64,000 nt of DNA from Macrocystis pyrifera (GCA_031763025.1 JASSKH010000012.1:434001-498000); one strand, 5' to 3'. Shown: positions 1 to 11,543, counted from the first letter of the stretch. Notes: generated by a model from the sequence alone, not told the origin. Numbers and translations: made by a program.

Positions 1-15
1 TCGCCATGGCCTACT

Positions 16-908
16 ATGCCGCGGAGAGCACAACCGGCGGCGCTCATGTCGCGCCCACTATATCCTCCATCAAGGGGGCAGCCTCAACCGTCGATACAGC
101 CTCCCCTAGCCATATCGGTGCCTGTATCGCCCCCCTCGACGGCACTGCTACCGTCGCCAGGTACCTCTCCGTGCGCCAGGCCACCCCAAGCGTCATCACC
201 ATGTTCGTCACTGTCGCCGTCGCAGCCACCCTCACCGGTGCTGCCGACCGCTGTACTCCTTTCGATAGCGGAACCACTTTTGACACCGGGTATGGTCCTC
301 GCGGTCGAAACACCATCGCAGGCCGCGGTCAGCACGACACAGACGTCCTCACAGATGCCGGAAGGAAGAAGTTCGGCACTCGCGCCGACGTCCGAATTGC
401 CCCGGTCGCCGCCACAGACACCTTCGCCGACGCCCGCAGAAGACCAGCTCCGGGAGGAAGTCACGAAAGACTGTAGTGTATGTTACAAGTCCTCGGTCGC
501 CCCGATAGTATATTCAGGGAGCTGCCCCCATCGACTGTTTTTTCCATGTCACGCCGCACTCCGAGTCAGGGTGGGGCCTATCTGAAGTGCCGAGTTACCG
601 TAACGATCAACGAGGCTGACCGGATGGCGCTCCGTCAACCCAGCAATGAACGTATGGTAGAAGCGCTGACGATCGCACACCAAGAGATTCCGGCTAACGG
701 AGGAACGGAGGCACTAACAGGGACCACACGAGGCGAGAGGAGGCGGCGAGTGGTATTCAGTATTTGCCACCGCCTGGTTAAGGTGACGGCCTGCGTACAA
801 GTGTCTTGTTCGTGCGAGGTACACCGTCGTTGTGCTCTAGGATTCTGCGAGGACGAGAGTTTCGGTGGGGTACACCAAATCACATGCCCAAATCCAGCCC
901 TGCACTAG
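16..908 (+). pseudogene. Retrotransposon ORF1 remnant with two RING/PHD-like zinc modules
   Basis: The reading starts in the frame of base 16 as proline/serine-rich sequence, then shows CSVC at 472, 15 residues further CPH, and FPC at 541-552. This matches a RING order Cys-x2-Cys / Cys-x-His / Cys with one knuckle residue apparently changed to Phe. The last Cys pair is interrupted by a TGA near 583 and continues one frame over with KCRVTVT. A second cluster at 756-850 reads xSIC, then C-x4-C-x-C, then VHRRC, like a PHD or RING variant. In the family sense these would bind zinc and might act as E3 ligase or nucleic-acid binding domains; that function is inference. The frame is broken at least twice. 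Confidence 0.45.
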
Positions 909-1589
909 GAGCAACAACAGGTGGATCTACGCCCCCTCCTTCAACAGATTCGTGCTCTGGGCGGGTCGGTGGACACGGCGGAAGAAAGGGCCACCGGAGA
1001 CAGGGTCACCTCTCCCGAGCTCCGCCTCATGGGAAAGGTCTAAATTACTCCAGAAACGTTGGATTTACCAAGGAGCGCCACAGAGCGCGGCGAGGAGGAC
1101 ATACAGGGAGAATGGCGTGGCACGACCCCCCAGCCGCAAGCGCAAGAGCCGTGTGGGGCCTGTAACAGGCACATGGAGGATGACCAATGGTTTTCTTTGG
1201 TGGTTGGCTAGTTCACAGGAGATGTGCCACAGAAAGCGTGGAGGGGGCAGACGGCAGTGAAGACAATCGGTTTGGAGTGGCTATCCCAGGAGGGACAGGA
1301 GTGCCACTTCGTAGAACGTTCCGGTTCACGGCAATTGTGCCCAGGCTCCCCCTGAGGTACGATCGCACTACGGCAGAGGGTGCGCACCAACAGAGACAGT
1401 TGGATACACTGTGGAGATCGCTGGGTTCGGGTGTCGAGGGGGCTGCGAGTCAGGTGGAAAGGAATCAAGGCGTGGAAGGGTGATTAGAGGAGTCCGACGA
1501 TTCATGGTCCACATATTGCGGTTGGTCTCTCGATGGTTCTGTTGGGGATTCAGAAGACAACTACGCTCGCGTACCCGTCCGTGCGCCCA

Positions 1590-3070
1590 CGGAGGCTTTG
1601 TGCACGCCCGCTGCATGCTGGACCGCGCGGAACACCCCATGAGAGGGCATGCAGACTCGAGGCCCTGCATAGCGTGTCGCTCGGCGTGGCCGGGAGGAAG
1701 CCGACACCCTCACCCGGCAGAGCTGGCTTGAGGAATGAGCACGGTGGAAGATGGGTCGCGGTGAGGGGCGCCGTGCAGTTCGCTGCCCGCGTTCAGCGTG
1801 GCAACTCCGGACCGGAGCCAGCCAGCTTAGTCACAACTGGTGCTTTCGGCACGTTTGAGCTCATGTTACGTGCCCATGGTGGGAGTCCGACCTCCTCATT
1901 CTTGCTGTGCTCCCTGTTTGTTTCGATGCGCTGGACATGTCTCAAGTGGCCTACCTCGATTTCCCCCGACCGAGATGGTGGGAAGCGACGGCCGGCCATT
2001 GCCGTACGCTGTTAGCTGCAAACGTCATCCAACCGCAGGACGTCCTGCTCCGACTCCCAAATCCAAGACTTTACATCGGGCCGCATGCCTAAGAGTATCT
2101 GGTAGGCCTTGACACCGAATGTGAAGAAAGCTTAGCGAGGTGGACCCTCGGGATCCAACGCGTGTTGGAGACGGGTGAAGCACTTCCTACTCTTTTTGAC
2201 GGCGGTGGCAACCACGTCGGAGAGAACGGACAGGGCGCTGGAGAATGACCGGGTACAGACGAGATCGATTGAACAGGGAGGTGGCACTAGGAGTACAGTA
2301 GAAATCGTCAGAATGCGGGGTATAGGGGTGTCTGTCGCTGCATGTACTGCTGGCGGGCTCAAAAGGTATCCACTGGAGATTTGGCGGTAGATTCTTTATG
2401 GAAATCAATTCCGTGTCCCCACGGAGAGTAAGTGCATGCCCGCTGCATGCTGGATCGTGCGGAACGCCTCGCTGGTGGGCACGCAGCTATGCGCTGCGTG
2501 TAGCTCTGAGTGGCCGGCAAAACAAAACGGCCGTCCATCTAGCGAAGCTGGCTGAGGACCTTCCAGGGCCACGGTCGGGGGGAATGTGGTCTGCGGTGGC
2601 AGGAGACCTGCAATTCACATAACTCTTGGAGGAGGACATTCCCCGGCTGGAGCCGGTTAGTTACGCCACGACTGGTTCCCACGATACCTGGGAAGCGATG
2701 GTGAGGACTCATGGGGGGATTCCAACCTCTCCGTTCCTGTTGTGCACCCATTTTAGCGATGGTCTCGGTCTGCCCTAGGTAGCCTACTTCGACGTTCCCC
2801 GACCAAGGGAATGGCGAGCGGCAGCCGGTGACTACAGTGGGATATTCACCGCGTTCGGTATCCGACCGCAGGATATCGTACTCCGGCTCTACAATCGGAG
2901 GATCTACATCCTACCCCATGTCCGAGCTTTTCTGGCGGGCCTCGACTCCACATGAGAAGACCGGTTGACGAGGAGGATAGGGATCCGAACGCGCTGGAAG
3001 CAGGGAAGGTGCTGCCTCCTTTTCTGACGGCGCCGTGGGGTCCATGAATGTATTTGAGCCAGGGAAAGCT
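1590..3070 (+). repeat. Tandemly duplicated zinc-finger module inside the element
   Basis: Two diverged copies of a coding module lie about 832 bp apart. A near-identical anchor starts at 1600 and again at 2432 and encodes VHARCMLDRAE in both. The first copy reads CAHGGFVHARC followed 23 residues later by CIAC, a RING-H2-like spacing. The second keeps the H-x2-C part and a shifted CAAC. Downstream, both copies share a proline-arginine-rich stretch (PRPRWW near 1968, a related one near 2802) and a closing part at about 2160-2220 and 2990-3060. Both are broken by stops. It is a duplicated exon-like domain within the element, not a host gene. Confidence 0.5.
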
Positions 3071-3326
3071 CTGTTTCCTTCTCCGACGGCGGCGGGGGCA
3101 ACATTGTCGTTTTTCTTCAAAATCTTCAGACACGAAATAATGACTTGAACGTGTACATCGTCCGACACGAAATCAAATTTCGTCACAAGAGACCCCAATC
3201 GACACAGGGGAACAAGATGTTTTTACTACAGTACTATCAATAATGATACGACTATTATTGATTGTAATATTGCTACTCGACTGTACACCCCGCTGAAAGT
3301 GCACCCCCGGGGGAACGGACCCGGCC

Positions 3327-3734
3327 TTGGAAAGTGGCCCGTTAGCAGCGGGGGTGACGCTGTCAATAGGAGACGGTTCGGTGTCTGAAGGCGACCCGCG
3401 AGTAAGGGGGCAGGCAGAGCCAGGAGATGTTGGTTATGTTGCCGGGCAGAACTTCTGCACTGCCGGAGATGGGGACACCACGGCAACGGGACAATTGCCC
3501 TCCCTCCTGAGACAGCCCAACGCCACGCCTATGACGGCGGCAGTCACAACGGAAGGAACGGATCCGACGCGGGGGGGCAACCATTTAGCAGCGAGAGTGA
3601 CATCACCGGAAGGTGAACCTCCATCGTCAGAAGGCGAACCGGGGCTAAACGGGCAGGCGGAGCCAGGACTTGCTGCTTCGGAAGCTCCGGGTAATCCCCA
3701 TAGCGCAAGGGAGAGGGAGGCCACGGCACCGTGA
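3327..3734 (+). pseudogene. Low-complexity Gly/Pro/Glu-rich segment of the element
   Basis: An open stretch of about 135 codons is rich in Gly, Glu, Pro, Thr and Ala, with internal near-repeats: GDGSVSEGDPRVRGQAEPG is echoed by SSEGEPGLNGQAEPG about 90 residues later. No domain is recognisable. It sits between the zinc-finger part and the reverse transcriptase, so I read it as a linker of the retrotransposon protein. Chance openness of GC-rich repeats is the alternative. Confidence 0.3.
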
Positions 3735-4129
3735 CGCTCGCTCCCCCCCTCAGACACAGCCCAGTATCACCCCGGCAACAACTGGAGCAACTGCGTCCAC
3801 GCCCACCGGCGCAGTGGGGGGTGGGGGGAGTGCAAGAGCAAGGCGAAGTCCACCACGCGGATCTGGAAACGGATCACGAGTGGCGATAAGTGTAAGAGGG
3901 CCGTACGAGCCGGGGGAGAGTCTTTCGACCCTTGAGCGACGAGCCGTCCCCGGCCCCTGACGAGTAAGGGGGTGGCGATGAAGGGAGTGAACTTCGCATG
4001 GAAGGAGGAGACGGAGAAGGAGGAGGTCTAGCATCAGGAAGCGTATCGCAACTTCGCGCTTTCAACGCAGACGACCAAAGCGGTACGACCTGCCGGGGTT
4101 GTTGAGCATCGATTGTTCGGGGACACCGA

Positions 4130-7100
4130 GTGGTGGGGTTACCTTGTGGACGTCAAGATGCAATGCATGCGTGGTGCGTGGTGAATGCAGCCAGGCGAGG
4201 CGGGGCGCAGGCGCCGCTGCTCTGCGGCAATGGGGGATTCACAATTCATCGTGGAGGACGGGAATCGCTAGAAGCGGCAATTCAGGAAGACCCCGGACTG
4301 CGCGTTACGGTAGCGGGACTAGGAGGGAGACTTGACGACCGCGAGGATGGGCGCCGGGGTGGGCTCCTCTATGTATGGGACCATAATTCGTTGAGAATCG
4401 CAGGACAACTCGACGATGTTCCCCTTGAGGACCTCCAACAACGATTCGTCAGTGTTATTGAAGTGCAGTTAAGGTTGGTTACTGCCCACGCCAAGCTTAT
4501 CACCCATGTGCTTGGCCTGCTCAACCACGCCCTCGGAGAGCATCGCCCGAACAGAGTGTCGGAGACGCCGACCTCACTCTTGAGGTCAGTCAAGCTGTGG
4601 TACATCCTCCCGGCTCTACTGCACTCCCAGGATAGCCGAGTGAAGCGGCGCGAGAGGTTCGCGTCTGTCGAACGCGGTGATCTCACTCTCTACTCTCGTG
4701 GTGAATGGAGTACACCCGTAAGACATCGACACGACAGAGTGTTCAAGCTCGCGAAGTGACGGATGCTGATTTGTTCAAGACGGCGTCATCAGCATGCCGC
4801 CATCCAGGGGCGGTGACTGTCGCAGCACGCAGCCTACTCGGGGAACCGCGCGCGCCGGGGAGCGAGGAAACGTGGGAGAGAGTGACAGAAGTTCTCGGAG
4901 TAGAATCTGACCGCCACCTCCGAAGCAGCAGCGGCAGCGGTGGCAGCAGGTTGTCTTACCCGGAGGAAGGGAGTGATCCTAAGTGGCGCCCAAAGGACGA
5001 ATTCGATCCTCGAGGTCATCAACTCTCGTACCGCGCTATCAGGCGCAGAACCGATGGGTTGCGCTTTTCGCACCTGCAGTCAAGTATCAGGACTGGCATT
5101 GGGCGCGAAAAAATCGGGGCTGGCATTGAAGCTTCCTGGAGAAGAACTATCGACGATCCAAACGCCTTTCCGCCGGAATTCTGGCAGCTTTTCCTGCATC
5201 CAACCTCACTGCCTTGGGTGAAAAATACCGCCCCGTCTGCGTAGGGATGACATGGAGACGTCTTTTCACAGCCGGGACCATGCGGCTGTGGCGACTACGA
5301 TTCGAGGAAACCAACTGCGAGGCAAGATAGTTTAGAGTCGGAGTACGAGGGGGGGTGGCGCAGGTACCGCAACCCGCCCGGGTACACCACGAGGCAAAAC
5401 ACTGGCTGATTCTCACAGACTGCTCAAACTCCTTAAAAACGGTGGAACGGACGGCTGTGCTTGCAGAGGTAGTCGCCTGCGCGCTTGCGCTTACACCGTT
5501 CGTGACAAAGTGTTACGGGGAGAGAACTGCTGCCGTGTTCTTCCAGATATAATCGCGAGGGAGGCGCAAAATCGAATGCTCCAGTGGGGTACAACACGGG
5601 GATGCCACGGGGCCGGGCTACCTAAACGCCATCAGCATCGGAATGATGGAAATCACACCCGATACTGTTGAAGTTGTGCTCTTCCTGCACCGTGAGCTGT
5701 CTAACATCGGCATTGCAATCAACCCGAGCAAAACGGTTGCCTTGCCTCCGAAGGGGCACGTACATACGGCGGAACAAATCGCCCTTCTTAAAGGTGTTGG
5801 CGTCCGCATCACTGAACGGGGTGGAGTAAAGGTGGTTAGGGTTGCCGTGGGTACTGACGAATACGCGACGGAGAGCGCAGTGGAGATCTAGTCCAAAACG
5901 GTGGAACGGAACAACTCGCGCAGATACGACGGCGCAGCCAGACAAGCAAGCAGTCAACTGCTCGCTACCGGCTCTATGGTGCAACGGACTGCCTATATAG
6001 AAAGAGTGATGGACCCGGAACTGTCCCTGTCCGCATGCCTAAAGGCAGACGGCAACGCCATGTGGACGCTGGAAAAAATGCTTGATCTCCCGGGGACAGC
6101 AGAAGAAACGTCGTTCTTCGAGAACGTGTGCCCAAAAAATCAGTTGGCCTTGCAGCCCTACCAACAGGCGTAGGCAAGATTGATCACAGGGGCCGGAGAG
6201 TTCGGACTGGCGTCGGCTGCAGCCTGGAAGATGTCAGCGTCAGCCGGAAGCTTGGTGGCGACGGTGCCGGAGGTGCTTGCAGACCTGTCCGGCGCTATAA
6301 GGGACAAAGTGTGGAGGGAGCTGCCCGATTCAGACCTCGTCCGGAGCATCTGGAACAGCATCAGGGACTTCCGCGATGTGCATGGGGTTTCAGAAGAAGC
6401 ATGACCAACATCGTTATGGAAAATAGGCGGAATATAGCACTTCGAGGAGGAGAGCAAGAGGCCTCAGGGCGATCGGCTGTGGACGTGTTGTCGGCACACG
6501 ATGCCGAATCTAACAGCTCCAGCAAAGCGCAGCATATACTGGGGAAGCTAGTATACCGAGTCCTTTCTGAGAGATACGTTGATTCACTGGACCAGCTCCC
6601 CGTCGAGACAACGACCCAGCGAGACAGAGCCGAGGAGTTTGGCTTTAGTCCAGCAACGGAGCCAATCGGAACCAGGGGCTGCTGCATTCCTAAGGTCGAG
6701 ATCTGTCGACTCGGCCAGAGTCATCACACCGTCCGAGTTCGTGGCTGACGGACGGCGGTTTCTGGGGATTGAGGAGTTCCTGGCGGCAGGGCGCCCCTGC
6801 TGCGGTGCAGTGGAGGCTCATATGCGGCATGCACGATTATGTCATTCATCGGGCGCGCAAGTAAACCAGCACCAGGCTCTGGTGCGCGCGCTCTCCCGCA
6901 CCTTCAAGAGGATGTCCACCCGTCACCAATGGAAAGCAGAGCCCCCTTCCACGCAAACAGGGATCTCCGCATGGACATTGTCACCGAGGCGGGAGGACGC
7001 CGGGATGCTACGTTATCAGAGTATCGCTATAAAGCGATACTCCTCGACGTCACGTATGCGGACCCACAAGCGGGGATCTACATGCCGGTAGGCAGCGCTG

Positions 7101-7445
7101 ACTGAGACGGATCAGCTACCTCCACTTCTGAGGCGCGCAAGCGCAGTCACTACCCGCGTCCGGGACAAAATCGTCAACCTCGCGGTGGAAAGCTTGGAGC
7201 GCCTCGGAAAGGAAGGCAGCGATCTGATTGATCAGGTAGCGGCAAGTATTGTCAGAGGGACGGACAGATCGTCCCTGGCGAGGAAAGAAGTCTGCCAAAC
7301 ACGCCTCTTCCATATCATCTCGGTGACCACCCAGGTCGCGATTTCGCATCGAGTACATAGGCACAAACTAGCCCTGTGGGACCGCCAGGCGGCTAGAGGA
7401 AGGGAAGAAGAAACCGGGAAAATGCGGTCGATGACTTGGGGATGA
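4130..7445 (+). pseudogene. Reverse transcriptase with CCHC finger and RLE-like endonuclease, decayed
   Basis: RT motif A is visible as LTDCSNSLKTV near 5411. Motif B reads GVQHGDATGP near 5590, matching GVQxGDxxGP of non-LTR reverse transcriptases. Motif C follows immediately as YLNAISIG near 5620, so the YxDD aspartates are lost and about 20 residues between B and C are deleted. INPSKTVALPP (near 5720) is the usual thumb-side motif. Further on come PCCGAVEAHMRHARLCH (near 6793), a CCHC-like finger, and ILLDVTYADPQ (near 7040), which resembles the PD-(D/E)XK core. An N-terminal helical part lies at 4400-4680. Many frameshifts make it a pseudogene. Confidence 0.7.
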
Positions 7446-7620
7446 AGCGTTTATGAGGAATAGGATATACTATACCGGTAGCTAAAATGAAATGATGTGG
7501 AGGATGGAAATTGGGAAACGCCTGGCAGACAAGCGTATGGGGAATACTGCTGACTTCCGGAAGGATGTTCGGTTTATGTCGGAACGGCATCTACGCTATA
7601 TTGTCAGAATGCAACCACAA

Positions 7621-9001
7621 TAATAATACTTGCTACTGTTCTTATAGTTTCCATACAACGGCAACGTAGCATGCAAGCCGCACCATGGGTTAGGGGCATG
7701 AGTATTATATTGCTGCTATTAAGGTAACCACTGTCACTACTAAGCAGACATTATATACCTTAGTAAAGATAGAAGTTACATGCACGCTACAAACTCATAT
7801 ACTACTACGACTGCTAATGATTTCGTAAATGTACGGGCTACGTGTTACATACGGTCGAGGGCATCTACTACTGCTGTTGGTCAGGTACAAACAGCATTCA
7901 GACGGCAATAACCACAACGACGACGACGTTTGCTGCTACGTATAGTACAGGTACTACTGCAATTGGACGTGCATTAATAAAAACACCATGCACTCGGTAC
8001 GATGCGCTACTATTTTTATATCAATACCAATATTAATATTCATACTACGACACAGAGCTGGCATGCACTTCTGTTTTTCGTATGGCACAGATTCGTACAT
8101 CGAGTTTCGTCTTTTCCTATCTTGTGGTGTTTTGTGTGAGTTTTCCGGAGTTTCGCTCGAGTTGATAGGACGTTGGAGGGAGGAATTACCGCAGTATTTG
8201 AATTCGGCGGACACACAGCAGTTATTGCAGTACATGTAACACACAGCAGTACAAGTACACAGTACCCATGTATCCTGTTTGGTACCCGCCGGGTAGCATG
8301 GGGCTTGCTTTCGCAGACTTGAGCTTCCTGGACTGGGTTGGCTTCCTTCGTCGCAGGGTCTTCAAGATTGGCAGTCTAATGTAGCATCAAGGAGCAGTGC
8401 GTTGGCATGTAATGCCGAACGCTCAACCACACAACAACGACAACCACCAAGAGCATGCGGTGTAGTCAGCTGTTCGCCATCACCGGAGCTTGGAGTCTCT
8501 AGCTATCGCTATATGCCGGGATACCGCGCCAGAGACACCGAGATAGTACAGCAGTAGTAACGATGACAAGTACAAGTATTTGGCCCGTCACGTTATGCCT
8601 CCTGTGTGGGGTTCAAGACCTGTTTCGACAAAGCTCAGGGACCGGCCAGAGCTGGTGTCTGGTTGAGGAGTGGACACCGAACCCTATGCCAGTGGTCAGT
8701 GCTGAGATGCTGTGCTTGTTAATACTGTAGGTTGGCTCGGCCGGCGTGGATGCTGAGCTTGGGAAGACTCTAGGTTGACTCGGGATGGCTCGGGATGTTG
8801 TGGCTGGGAAAGACTCAAAAGTTGATTATACCGCGTAAAAAATACCCCTAGCCAATCAGAGTGCCTAATTAGCTACCCCAGGAAGATCTATTATCAAGGT
8901 TTGTCCACTACTGGTTTGATTTCGTCTGGTCACGCTGACGCTTATAAGACCAGAAACCAGAACACTCATCAGGAATTTCCTTCCATCACGTAGAAACCCC
9001 A
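7621..9001. other. No gene seen; trinucleotide-rich and unique sequence
   Basis: Short AT-rich and ACT/ACG-repeat patches (7.83-7.95 kb) are followed by mixed sequence. No reading frame, splice-site series or RNA gene stands out. The 96-codon minus-strand frame at 7954-8244 has no recognisable content. Confidence 0.5.
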
Positions 9002-9045
9002 GGGTAGTGCCGTCGGTAGACATGAGCCACTACCGACCACTGCCC
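9002..9045. other. Short imperfect hairpin
   Basis: GTCGGTAG at 9012 pairs with CTACCGAC ending at 9037 around a 10-base loop. Outward, GGGTAGTG and CACTGCCC extend the stem with one mismatch and a bulge. Role unknown; it lies just upstream of a much longer foldback. Confidence 0.5.
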
Positions 9046-9129
9046 AAACATGAAAACCTGTGCTTTCACCACCCGGCACCCCCGCCGCCGCCGATCTCTC
9101 GCCTCACAGAGCACGAGATGGACGTCAAA

Positions 9130-9414
9130 CCTTCGAGGTCGTATGCCTCACTGCTCTGAGAGTGCTCGCTACCACGTTTGAGGGTCGTTGATGCTGTGTG
9201 GCAGGAGTTCTCGCTCAAGATATCGGAGCCTGACCCATTTCTATAATAGCCGTATTTTTTCCAGACGGAAATGTGACCCAGTTTCGTCTGAACAAAACGG
9301 GCCAGAAATGGGCCAGGCGCTCACGTCTCGAGCGAAAACTGCGGCCACACAGCATCAACGACCCTCAAACTTGCTAGCGACCACTCTCAGAGCAGTGGAG
9401 CATATTCTCGAAGG
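9130..9414. repeat. Long inverted repeat (foldback, arms about 90 bp)
   Basis: The left arm, 9130-9219, and right arm, 9327-9414, are imperfect reverse complements separated by about 107 bases. The best core is 19 bases long (GTTTGAGGGTCGTTGATGC in the left arm) with its exact complement on the right. Such an arrangement fits a foldback MITE or the precursor of a hairpin RNA. No flanking target duplication was found, and no coding frame uses the arms. Confidence 0.7.
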
Positions 9415-9620
9415 CTCGGCGTCATCTCGAGAGCGGTTACCTGCCGCTGAGAGCGTGCGACTGGACAACTAGCTACAGTAGATATCACGTCCATACCTGG
9501 TACAAGAAATTTTCTCAGGTAGACGGACCGTTGTGGTCACGAACGTGCTCTGTGTTAGGTGTACTACTACTGCTACTACTACTAGCTTTATTCCGGAGGC
9601 ACACCGAGACAGGGGAGATA
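9400..9620. repeat. Repeat family R, copy 1
   Basis: It contains GCGACTGGACAACTAGCTA, a lightly changed form of the 18.4-kb copy, followed by CAGGTAGACG and TGTGGTCACGAACGTGCTC. The same order of blocks recurs at 9640-9726 plus 17205-17455 (a copy split by the Copia insertion) and at 18380-18660. Unit function unknown; it may be pieces of an older element. Confidence 0.55.
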
Positions 9621-9639
9621 GATGGAGACGGGTGGCAGA

Positions 9640-9726
9640 ATGAGCCTGGCTTTGTGACTCCTGCTCGGTACGATTACCTGCTACTGCAAGCGTGCGACTG
9701 GACAAGTCGTTATACACGTATGATAC
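9640..9726. repeat. Repeat family R, copy 2, left part interrupted by Copia 1
   Basis: The blocks GCCTGGCTTTGTGACTCCTG and GCGACTGGACAAG parallel the 18.38-kb copy. The copy stops at GATAC, the target site of Copia 1, and resumes after the element at 17205 with CTACATGTACAAC. This gives the order of events: R repeats were present before the Copia insertion. Confidence 0.55.
9722..9726. other. Target site duplication of Copia 1 (left)
   Basis: GATAC directly before the 5' LTR is repeated exactly at 17205-17209 after the 3' LTR. Five-base duplications are typical of Copia integrases. Confidence 0.9.
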
Positions 9727-10005
9727 TGTTCGGAGTGCTCACGTACTTGGTGTATGGATTCATGTGTAACGGTATTTGGGAGTTCCACACAGGAAATGTG
9801 CGTGTTTCTGTGTGGAACGGTCAGCGGGTTGGGACGTATCTTATCCGCCGCTTTCTCCCTTCTTCTTCTTGCTGTGTGTGTACTTCATGTTCTCCCCCTT
9901 TCTTCCTTGTCTTGTGTTTTCTAAGCGATAATATATATATACCCTGGAGGGGCTTCTACGAACTGACTCAGGCTTGGCCTATCATAACAGTGAGTGCATC
10001 GAACA
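9727..10005 (+). repeat. 5' LTR of Copia 1
   Basis: It begins TGTTCGGAGTGCTC and ends GCATCGAACA, the same ends as the 3' LTR. A TATATATATA run near 9931 could serve as a promoter element; that role is inferred. It differs from the 3' copy only at three substitutions (near 9798, 9870 and 9987). Confidence 0.93.
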
Positions 10006-10104
10006 CGCTAGCGTCTGTTCCAATTGGACGCACTTGCTGGTTGGGGCTACGCCGGGAGAGCAACTCCCCGTTCGAGGACGAGCGAGAGATTTTCAGTTTT
10101 TCGG

Positions 10105-11543
10105 ATGCAGAGGCCAGAGGGTCCTCAACCGAGCAGAGGCACTGGCGACAACGAGGTCGACAGAGCCAGGAGAGCTACAGGAGTGGCGATAAGAGCGGCA
10201 GCGGAAGCAGTCAGCAACGCCGCGGCAGAGGCCGCGGAAATGGCTAGTAGCACAGGAGCGCGAAACCCTGTTCCGCCAGAGGGCGGAACTGCTCCGCCAG
10301 AGGGCGGAGCAGAAACGAGTAGAAGGAACGAGGCTTCGCGGGAGGACGGAGCCGCAGGCCGCGATGATGAGATCGCCCGCCTGAAACGAGAGATGGCCGA
10401 GATGTCGCTCCGGCTGGAGATCAGAGAGGAGGAACGAACGAGGATGGAGAGGCTACAGCAGGGGGCTGGAGGAGGAATGCGCCCACCGGAGCCACATGGT
10501 CAGCCAGGCACGTTTCTAGTTGGTTTTGGTAAGCCTTCACCGAAACTTGACGGTAGTAAGGAGGGAAATTATTTTAAATGGTCGAAGCAATTTCTATCAT
10601 GGGCTGTTACTAACACCTGCGACGATGTTTTGAAGGAAACTAGCGACCCGATAGTCTTGCAGGGCCCAAATAGAAGGAGTCAACAAGACCTCGATTACCG
10701 TTTCGGAACGGCAAGGGTAGCCGCTGCTCGCAGGGCATACGAGGGTATCACCAACGCACTGACTAATTCGTCTCTGTTATACAAGATCTATGACATAGGC
10801 AGCCCTAGTCTTGCGATGGCCGAGGTACGTCGGCACTACGTCCCAAGCGACGACCTCGACAAGCAGGCATACCAGAGAGAATACATCAATGCTCATATAT
10901 GAAAGAGGGGGAGGACCCCACCCTTTATTTCGAGAGGATGAGCATCATCCAAGAAAAGCTCTCCGAAGTAGGGATCCCAAAAACGGATCAGGAAGCCAAC
11001 CTCCACCTACTGCAATGCCTGACGTCCGAATACGAGGTGGACAAGAAAATCCTGCAATACGCCCAGAACTTGACCCTCAACATGATCGAGGACCGGGTTC
11101 GCATAACGTACCGGGAGTTGGAAGCGAGTAAGAGGAAAATGATCGATGGCTCAGCACAGGTCTTGATAGCCACAGGCGGAGGTGGAGCAGGTGGACAGGG
11201 GAGTTTCCCCGGTCCCAGCCCTGGCCACTACACGGGCGGCAGAGGTGGCACGGCGAGTGGTGGCGCCACTGGGCACTGGGGGCAGCAACAGCAGCAACAG
11301 CAGCAACAGCAGCAACAGCAGCAACAGCAGCAACCACACTATCAACATCAGCCACCGCGTCAACACCAACAGCAACACCAGCATGGTCAAGGCTGGGCAG
11401 GCCAGGACTGGGGAGGGGCACGCTCGGGGAACAAGAACGGGAAGCCGAAAAACAATCGGCAGAGGCAGGATTCGCACGCCAGCGGCGGCGGCGGACATCA
11501 ACCATGGCCGCCATACGCCGGCCGCGGCGGAGGTGGGAACTAG
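10105..11543 (+). pseudogene. Copia 1 Gag (frameshifted)
   Basis: ATG at 10105 (an alternative in-frame ATG is at 10024) opens an Ala/Glu-rich N-terminus, then a UBN2-type Copia Gag core: FKWSKQFLSWA, DYRFGTARVAAARRAYEG and, after the break, EGEDPTLYFERM and SEYEVDKKILQYA. The first frame ends at 10902 and the second starts at 10899. An extra TA in CATATATG near 10893 explains the shift. A CAG-repeat polyglutamine tract lies at 11283-11332. The frame stops at a TAG (11541-11543) and then continues open in the same frame into pol. Gag would form the virus-like particle that packages the RNA. Confidence 0.8.

Larger units (their letters stand above)
1..7620 (+). mobile_element. Degenerate RLE-type non-LTR retrotransposon
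   Basis: The stretch holds plus-strand fragments of one decayed element whose left end lies outside the window. Order seen: cysteine/histidine-rich RING-like segments (about 470-900, 1590-1680, 2420-2510), proline/glycine-rich low-complexity sequence (3.3-4.0 kb), then reverse transcriptase, a CCHC-type finger and an endonuclease-like motif (4.1-7.4 kb). RT followed by CCHC and a PD-(D/E)XK nuclease is the known layout of the R2/CRE/NeSL group with restriction-like endonuclease. Stops and frameshifts occur throughout, so it is not functional. No poly-A tail or target duplication was recognised. The exact 3' end, near 7.45-7.62 kb, is a guess from where coding similarity stops. Confidence 0.65.

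Noticed and set aside
10006..10050. Primer binding site after the Copia 1 LTR
   Set aside because: No stretch complementary to a usual initiator-Met tRNA 3' end could be recognised.
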